DNA from: Aspidapion aeneum
Taxonomy: Eukaryota > Arthropoda > Insecta > Coleoptera > Brentidae
Direction: 5' to 3'
Assembly: GCA_963576565.1 (NCBI GenBank)
Contig: OY755039.1
Location: forward strand, 125,720,640-125,784,639
DNA length: 64,000 bases
Below, one piece after another: positions 21,709 to 64,000 of this stretch. The translations under genes and the position numbers were made by a program. The notes beneath the pieces are model-generated. The model saw only the letters and a list, made by a program, of their open reading frames with translations, ran no database searches and was not told the DNA's origin. How positions within the stretch are numbered: position 1 is the first letter of the stretch; each line of letters begins with the position of its first letter.

Positions 21709-22437
21709 TGACTTTTTGGTCTATTAGTTGATTGAAAACACATAATCTGCTAGTATTTATTTACTATATATTTTTTACTGAACACTAAACTTTTTTCAAA
21801 ATAATATGGCAACAACAAAAAAGGATAAATCAATTAATAATATTTAATACTATACATAACAAATTAATTAATTAAATAAGTTACTAAACATATACCACAG
21901 TTTATGACTGATATAAAGATAGTTTAGAGTTTAATACTTAAAGCAAAAACTACTAGGGTGGGCATATTTTAAATATTTTTTAATGTTTTGTTTCAAAACA
22001 AATGAGCATTATACTAAAGAGCCGCGGAACAAATATCTAAAATACAAACATCAAATGGAAAAAATATTAAACATTTTAACTTGATATTTTTTTCTAGAGC
22101 CATACTAAAGAATTTAAAATTATTTTTATTACTCAAAGTTTTACCTAGATTTTTCCTTTATGTTTATTACTTTTTTAATTTTATTACTAAATATTCGACA
22201 ATTTTTACTACACTCACTTATTTTTTTTACCAATGGATATCTATAATTATTATTTTGATAATGATAATAGAGAGGCATCGTCATCAAATTTGAAATTACA
22301 AAGGTTTAATACATACTCTTGCCCACAATATCAAACAATGAAGCTCTTACTCCAAATCATTAAGACAAACGTCCACTAAATGTATACGTATAAGAAAAAG
22401 ACAAGTAATGACGCATTTTGTGGGCTGGATATACATA
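21709..22437. other. AT-rich spacer, no gene seen
   Basis: The open frame at 22081-22293 is low-complexity Phe/Ile/Tyr coding from T-runs. No conserved motif. Confidence 0.4.
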
Positions 22438-22622
22438 CAGTCGAACCTCTATAACTCGAACTCAAAGGGACAACCAAACCAGTTCGAGTTATGGAGAGCT
22501 CGAGTTATAGAAATTCAAATTAAACAGGTTAAAATACATATAAAAAGTGCAGGGACCACTTAAAAGGTTCGAGTTATAGAGAGGTTCGAGTTATAGAGGT
22601 TCGAGTTAGAGAGATTCGACTG
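22438..22622. mobile_element. pogo-type MITE (185 bp)
   Basis: Starts CAGTCGAACCTCTATAACTC and ends with the near-inverse GAGATTCGACTG, with TA on both sides (22436-22437, 22623-22624). Further GGTTCGAGTTATAGAG copies repeat inside the right end. Confidence 0.75.
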
Positions 22623-23876
22623 TATTTGTTTTTGATTTAAGTACATTACATTATGTTAGTTATCTGGTAGTTTGTTTTTTTACCGGTCAAGTAAAAGTAT
22701 AATTAAAATCGGTAATAATGTGTTTTTTTAACACCGTCAACCGATATTTATTTATCGGCTTTAACCCATTTAATATGAAACAAACAATTATTTTAAACTT
22801 ACTAAGATACTTATCTATGATTTATTTAACATTACATACAATCAGCACACCTTATTATAAGTAGTCTTTATAGTGTATTCTCCAGACTTAACAAAAGCTT
22901 ATCTGGAAATGTTTCTTAAATAATCTCATGAGTAACTATGGAAATTATACATGTTTTTCCAATAAAAGGTACTTAAAGCTAGCGTACTTTAATATAAATA
23001 CAGTTTTTTCTTAAAATTAGTGACTAGAGTCCCACTCTTTTTCAAGAAAATCCTTGCTTTTCTTTTACAAAATTCAAAAATTATATATAAAAAACAAAAT
23101 ACTCTAAAACTAGTTAACATTGCTATATGAACAAAAGCAATTTGTATATTATTGTAATTATTCTTAAGCATATAATCATTTATGAACCAACCAAGGAGTT
23201 GATTGACTATAATCCAATACCTACTTTTCTTTGTCAAATACAACCATTTGTAAATTATGTGAACGTGTAGTAATGAAGTAAGTTTATGATTTGTCTAATG
23301 AGATTTCCTGATTTGCACTAGACTGAAAAGTTATAAGGCTGTAGTTTTAATTGTCTTGGCTACGGACATGCTTTTCTTAAATTTTTCCGATTTTTTAATA
23401 CTTTTTTATTCAGAAATTATTATATCTCCTATATTTTTTATTATATATAACCTGTTTTAAGATGCGTTGCATAGACAATCTCTTTAGTGAATGCAACCTA
23501 AGATAATTTTCTTTAATTGCGACGGCTTTTTTAAGCGAATCATATGCTGCTAAAACAACAATCGGTATATCCAGGGGCAGCGAGAATGAGATAATTTATC
23601 TTTGTCATCTAAAATTAGTTTGTGGACTTCTTTCTTGCACTCTATGGTCTTCGTAAAGAAATGGTTTGTTATATATTTTGTTAACTATTTTTTTATACTA
23701 CGTACGACATATAACACTTACTAAAATAAAATACAACAAGCTTTAACAAAACTTCACGACGCTTTCACAATAACAATTTTTAAAGTTTTTGGTCTTTTTT
23801 GGATCATCACAAAAATATTTTTCTCCATTTTATGACGCATTCAATTTATCCAAAACCACATTTCCTTTTAAATATA
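22623..23876. other. AT-rich spacer, no gene seen
   Basis: Only short frames without recognisable motifs (for example 22989-23243). No RNA gene pattern noticed. Confidence 0.4.
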
Positions 23877-24661
23877 CAGGATGTCTCTAAAAGTTCTTAC
23901 ACACTCCCGCCACAGACTTATACCAAAATAAGTCGATTAAAGTCAACTTACCATTGACTGAAATTGCTCCGTTTTCGAGATACAAAATGTTAAAAAATAA
24001 AAACGGTTTATTTTTAAATATTATGGACATTTTTTTACGTTTTATTTTTAAATTTACTACCCGAGGGTTTTTTGAGATGTGAAACCCATGGACACATTTT
24101 AACTGTGGCCGTTAGAGAGCGCTTTAACACTTGGTATGTTTAAAAAGGGCCTCTCTCGCTAAAGTAAGCTGTTTTCGATATATTCGGTTAGTAAATTAGT
24201 ATTGCGAAATGAATTACTCTAAAATACTTTTACATTTAATATTTTTAATATATTTTTTTCTATTTTTAATTTTTTTTGTTCAAAATAATTTGATTATGCG
24301 ATGCGGAATCGGAAACACTAAAAACCGAATTATCTTGAAAACCATTAATTTAGAGTATTGTAACCAAAGTATCTTTTTTGTTTTAAAATGGTAAAAAATA
24401 TATATTTTTCCAACAAAAAAGATACTAAGAAAAAAGTTATGGCCATTTTAAACGATCAGAAGTGCACTGTGAAGCGCCCTCTAACGACCACAGTGAAAAG
24501 GATCTCGCATCTCTAAAAATCCTAGGTAACCATTTTCGAAAGTAATACGTTAAAAAACTCCATTTTAATTAACCGGTATCTCGTAAAAGGTAAGTTGACT
24601 TAAATTGACTTATTTTAGTCTAAATAATCTGTCGTAGTAATGATCTTTTCGGGACACCCTG
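23877..24661. mobile_element. MITE with ~120-250 bp inverted repeats and TA duplication
   Basis: CAGGATGTCTCTAAAAG at 23877 is mirrored by CTTTTCGGGACACCCTG ending at 24661, with TA flanks. The arms also share AAAATAAGTC and AAGTCAACTTACC, and further in the GCGCCCTCTAACG block (about 24473) faces its inverse at about 24112. Confidence 0.65.
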
Positions 24662-24736
24662 TATAATTTGGTTTACGTTTTCATTCGAGACTGATATCGA
24701 TCTCACATACATTTCTGTAAGTAATAAAGTATTGAG

Positions 24737-24805
24737 TAGTGTCCCTAAATCATTTGACAGTTTTTACATCTAATGTAAAAACCATCAACTTATTTAGGGA
24801 CACTA
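24737..24805. mobile_element. 69-bp hairpin MITE with 8-bp target duplication
   Basis: TAGTGTCCCTAAAT is perfectly mirrored at the other end, and the centre GTTTTTACAT / ATGTAAAAAC also pairs, leaving almost the whole element as one hairpin. The flanks carry an exact 8-bp duplication GTATTGAG (24729-24736, 24806-24813). Confidence 0.75.
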
Positions 24806-25341
24806 GTATTGAGAACACAGAGAATAGCCCTCATAAATGGCATCTTTCTTGTCCACAAAAGCCCTATCATTCATTTAATAAAAAGGTAATTTCCAGTGTT
24901 AAATTAAGATCGATCTCAGTTTCCTAGAAATTAAATTTTAAATCTGGATTCTAAATTATAACGCTAAAACCACGCGTTAGAAACTTAAACTTGCAAAGTA
25001 ACACACTGTGCTCCTTCCCGTAAAGTGCACACAATTTGAGTTAAATTTCAAATTCTTTATGAAAATATTTACCATTTTATGAAATATATATTTGATAAAC
25101 ATCTTATCATCACCTTCTTCTGTGGCTCGGAGCCCCTATAAATAATCTTCTTTATTGTCTCAGGGTATAGGTTTTCTACAAGCTCTCAATTTTTCGAATA
25201 TCTTTGTCAATAGTAATGATTTTTATCAGGATCGTTTAGATTTTAGTTTGTTTTATAGTACATTTTTGAGAGTTAACTGCTTGTTTTAAGCTATTTCTTG
25301 TTATAATTTTGTAAGTGAGTTATTCTAACTCGGCTATATCT

Positions 25342-25360
25342 TTTATTTCATTCATTTATT
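25342..25360 (-). terminator. stnB: Probable stonedB polyadenylation signals
   Basis: Two AATAAA hexamers on the minus strand (25355-25360 and 25342-25347) lie 125-143 nt downstream of the stonedB stop, a plausible 3' UTR length. Cleavage site not determined. Confidence 0.5.
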
Positions 25361-25484
25361 AATAAAGCGTATTTTTTTTTAACGCTACACCAACTGAATT
25401 TTTGATATAATGTTTACAAATAAATTCAACATAAATGACAAATGTGGTTTAACTTTAAGAGGCAAAAATCTGTTAATGTAGTTT

Positions 25485-61715
<36,231 letters not shown>

Positions 61716-61856
61716 TTTGTTTATTGGATTTCTTTGCTTATTACCGAAAATAATTTATTTATTGCCTTAAGCAAATAAGTTAAAGTTTAATACACACTTT
61801 TATTGTGTTTCTTCTTACATATTATTTGTAAGGATAACTCGTTTCATATTGTCTCT
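61716..61856 (-). promoter_or_regulatory. stonedA-stonedB intercistronic spacer (141 nt)
   Basis: Lies between the stonedA TAA (61857-61859) and the stonedB ATG (61713-61715). It is AT-rich, has no splice acceptor or clear promoter, and contains three AATAAA-type hexamers on the minus strand plus one 10-codon minicistron. In Drosophila the two stoned frames share one mRNA with a short spacer. Confidence 0.7.
61815..61847 (-). other. 10-codon minicistron in the stoned spacer
   Basis: Frame MKRVILTNNM then TAA. It starts 9 nt after the stonedA stop and would be met by any ribosome scanning or reinitiating toward stonedB. Could modulate stonedB translation or be chance. Confidence 0.35.
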
Positions 61857-62419
61857 TTACATTAACTCGGATTCTAAAACTCTCAACTCCGCCTTCCCTG
61901 GTTGAATATTAGTGGCAAAACTAGTATCAAATGGATCAAAATTTGGATCTTCTACTAAATCTGTAGAAATTTGCGGAGATAACGGTTTTTCTATAATCAC
62001 ATCTCCACGGTGAACTAACAAGTCGTCTTCTTGCTGCGATTTAAAATGGTTTTCTATAAGCTTATTTTCTAAAAGTTTTAGTTCTGCTTTTCCTGGGGCT
62101 AAAGTACTCACAATCGAGGTGTCAAAGGGGTCTTTGTAAATAAGAACGTCACTACGAGTTTCAATTTGTGGTGCAGGTGTGAGAACTTTCGTTTGTATAT
62201 TATGACTTTCTGCTAGCAAATCAACGTTTGGTTGCTTAACTTTAGTAGATTGACTCGCGGTTGAAGGTATTATAATTTCCTTGAATTCCTCTGGAGTTTT
62301 TTGAAAAAGTTCTGTTTCGAGTACTTTGATTTCTGCTTTGCCCGGTGCAGAATTTACGAAAGATGTGTCGAACGGGTCATCTAGCTCTTGTCCTGGAAGT
62401 TCTGTCACAGTTTCAACAC
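61857..62419 (-). CDS. stnA: stonedA (StnA), last exon
   Basis: StonedA is the partner of StonedB in synaptic-vesicle recycling. The exon begins after TTTTCTTTTAG in phase 1, encodes 187 codons including the TAA, and has three repeats of the pattern DPFDTS(F/I)...PGKAE(I/L)(K/R)(V/L)LE. DPF motifs bind the AP-2 alpha ear. The only Met in the exon is the very last residue, and only two other ATGs exist in the remaining frames. Upstream exons lie beyond base 64000 or hidden in the repeat region. Confidence 0.88.
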
Positions 62420-62752
62420 CTAAAAGAAAAGTTAAGGAAATACTTAAAACTTTCAGCAATCTAACTCTTTTAAGAAGTTTACTGTTTGTTTTATTTAGTG
62501 ATAAGTCTTTGTACTGCTTGCATTAGAAAAACCCCGTTTAGACCTGTAAACCTAGAGAAAACCGACCGGAAAACAAGCACATAATAATTTTTTGTACGGA
62601 AAGTCATTTTACAGGTTTTTTCTTTTAGAAAACTTTGCGGTCTCAACAGGGACCGGTAAAGAACAAGAAGACCAAAAAATCTATTTTACCGGTCCTTATT
62701 TCAGTCGAAGTAGTCATGAGTTCTGTTGACGGCTTGTTGACAGTTTTTAATT
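62420..62752 (-). other. Presumed stonedA intron next to the hammerhead array
   Basis: Begins with the pyrimidine-rich acceptor of the stonedA last exon. No coding sequence seen. The repeated array starts at about 62753. Confidence 0.5.
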
Positions 62753-62948
62753 TTTGTACCACCAACAGAAACAACTACTCCGAGGGAAAATACCCCTACC
62801 GGCATTGAATTATACTGCTGGCTTGATGCTTTCGTTGGGAACTTGTTAAAACTGTTTGGTTTTCACTATCTCCAAAGTCGACCACAGGGATACGAGTGAT
62901 CCTCGTCTGGAACACGTCCTGATAGTCAGGAACAAGTGATCCATGCCA

Positions 62949-62996
62949 ATCCACGACCGGACCGGTTTCGACCTTTTGGGCCATCCTCAGGTGAAT
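62949..62996 (-). ncRNA. Type I hammerhead ribozyme, copy 1
   Basis: On the minus strand: ATTCAC (stem I), CTGAGGA core, a bulged T, GGCC-CAAAA-GGTC (stem II), GAA core, ACCG-GTC-CGGT (stem III with triloop), C17, then GTGGAT closing stem I. All invariant core bases (CUGANGA, GAAA, UH) are present. Predicted cleavage is between 62955 and 62954. An extra GCC/GGC pairing extends stem I past an internal loop, as in natural type I ribozymes. Confidence 0.75.
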
Positions 62997-63222
62997 GTAG
63001 GCGATAGCTCCGTGTAGAGCATAAGTTTTGTACCACCAACAGAAACAACTACTCCGAGGGAAAATACCCCTACCGGCATTGAATTATACTGCTGGCTTGA
63101 TGCTTTCGTTGGGAACTTGTTAAAACTGTTTGGTTTTCACTATCTCCAACGTCGACCACAGGGATACGAGTGATCCCCGTCTGGAACACGTCCTGATAGT
63201 CAGGAACAAGTGATCCATGCCA

Positions 63223-63270
63223 ATCCACGACCGGACCGGTTTCGACCTTTTGGGCCATCCTCAGGTGAAT
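63223..63270 (-). ncRNA. Type I hammerhead ribozyme, copy 2
   Basis: Identical core and stems to the 62949 copy, one 274-bp unit upstream in transcription. Cleavage at two adjacent copies would release a 274-nt monomer. Confidence 0.75.
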
Positions 63271-63494
63271 GTAGGCGATAGCTCCGTGTAGAGCATAAGT
63301 TTTGTACCACCAACAGAAACAACTACTCCGAGGGAAAATACCCCTCGGCATTGAATTATACTGCTGGCTTGATGCTTTCGTTGGGAACTTGTTAGAACTG
63401 TTTGGTTTTCACTATCTCCAACGTCGACCACAGGGATACGAGTGATCCCCGTCTGGAACACGTCCTGATAGTCAGGAACAAGTGATCCATGCCA

Positions 63495-63542
63495 ATCCAC
63501 GACCGGACCGGTTTCGACCTTTTGGGCCATCCTCAGGTGAAT
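63495..63542 (-). ncRNA. Type I hammerhead ribozyme, copy 3
   Basis: Same motif, spaced 272 bp from copy 2 because this unit lacks two bases (CCCCTCGGCA at about 63342) outside the ribozyme. Confidence 0.75.
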
Positions 63543-63768
63543 GTAGGCGATAGCTCCGTGTAGAGCATAAGTTTTGTACTACCAACAGAAACAACTACTC
63601 CGAGGGAAAATACCCCTACCGGCATTGAATTATACTGCTGGCTTGATGCTTTCGTTGGGAACTTGTTAAAACTGTTTGGTTTTCACTATCTCCAACGTCG
63701 ACCACAGGGATACGAGTGATCCCCGTCTGGAACACGTCCTGATAGTCAGGAACAAGTGATCCGTGCCA

Positions 63769-63816
63769 ATCCACGACCGGATCGGTTTCGACCTTTTGGG
63801 CCATCCTCAGGTGAAT
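63769..63816 (-). ncRNA. Type I hammerhead ribozyme, copy 4
   Basis: Same motif with one G-to-A change that falls in the stem III triloop (GTC to ATC), leaving all helices and core bases intact. Confidence 0.75.
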
Positions 63817-64000
63817 GTAGGCGATAGCTCCGTGTAGACCATAAGTTTTGTACCACCAACAGAAACAACTACTCCGAGGGAAAATACCCCTACCGGCATT
63901 GAATTATACTGCTGGCTTGATGCTTTCGTGGGTAACTTGTTAAAACTGTTTGGTTTTCACTATCTCCAACGTCGCCCACAGGCATACGAGTGATCCCCGT

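Larger units (their letters stand above)
62753..64000 (-). repeat. Tandem array, ~274-bp unit, retrozyme-like satellite
   Basis: Unit starts (TACCACCAAC or TACTACCAAC) at about 62757, 63031, 63305, 63577 and 63851 give periods of 274, 274, 272 and 274 bp. The copies differ by only a few bases. The array continues past the window edge. Each complete unit contains one hammerhead-type fold on the minus strand, as in the satellites of cave crickets, schistosomes and newts and the animal retrozymes. The period is not a multiple of three, so the repeated 62-codon frame is not a gene. Confidence 0.9.

Noticed and set aside
61716..61856. AATAAA hexamers as proof that stonedA and stonedB are separate genes
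   Set aside because: AT-rich spacer makes them likely by chance, and there is no room for a promoter; kept only as a testable alternative.
62796..63804. Repeated 62-93 codon frame starting MAQKVETGP
   Set aside because: It comes from each unit of the 274-bp satellite. The period is not a multiple of three and the start overlaps the hammerhead core, so it is not a gene.

Overview
This is a eukaryotic, almost certainly insect, window: GT-AG introns, AT-rich intergenic DNA, and many transposon families (Ty3/gypsy, BEL/Pao, Penelope-like, mariner, Tigger/pogo, PIF/Harbinger, hAT-type and Transib-like). The only host gene I recognise is the stoned locus on the minus strand. I could run no search; family calls rest on motifs and remembered family features.

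Layout. (1) 1-25.4 kb is transposon-rich intergenic DNA: the 3' part of a broken Ty3/gypsy element (1-4329), then a nest in which a transposon with ~500-bp inverted repeats (about 5210-17850) carries a BEL/Pao element (8617-17706), which carries a Transib-like element (10388-13129), which carries another inverted-repeat element (11457-12453). Smaller MITEs follow. (2) 25485-61715, minus strand, is a complete stonedB gene of 19 coding exons. All junctions are in frame and give 1,245 codons plus stop: NPF motifs, a Pro-rich segment, then a C-terminal stonin/mu-homology domain. Its introns hold a Penelope-like element, a mariner, a (CAGA)n array of about 311 units, a Harbinger remnant with a convergent MADF gene, and other elements. 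(3) 61857-62419, minus strand, is the last exon of stonedA, with three DPF repeats. It ends 141 nt before the stonedB ATG, so the dicistronic stoned layout known in Drosophila appears conserved. This exon is strikingly poor in ATG, as expected if ribosomes reach stonedB by leaky scanning. (4) 62753-64000 is a tandem array of ~274-bp units, probably in a stonedA intron. Each complete unit encodes, on the gene's sense strand, a sequence that folds as a type I hammerhead ribozyme.

StonedA and StonedB act together in synaptic-vesicle recycling: DPF motifs bind AP-2, NPF motifs bind EH-domain proteins, and the StonedB mu-homology domain binds synaptotagmin. The strongest candidates for new biology are the hammerhead satellite (retrozyme-like), the ATG-poor stonedA exon with its intercistronic spacer, and the microsatellite expansion inside a stonedB intron.
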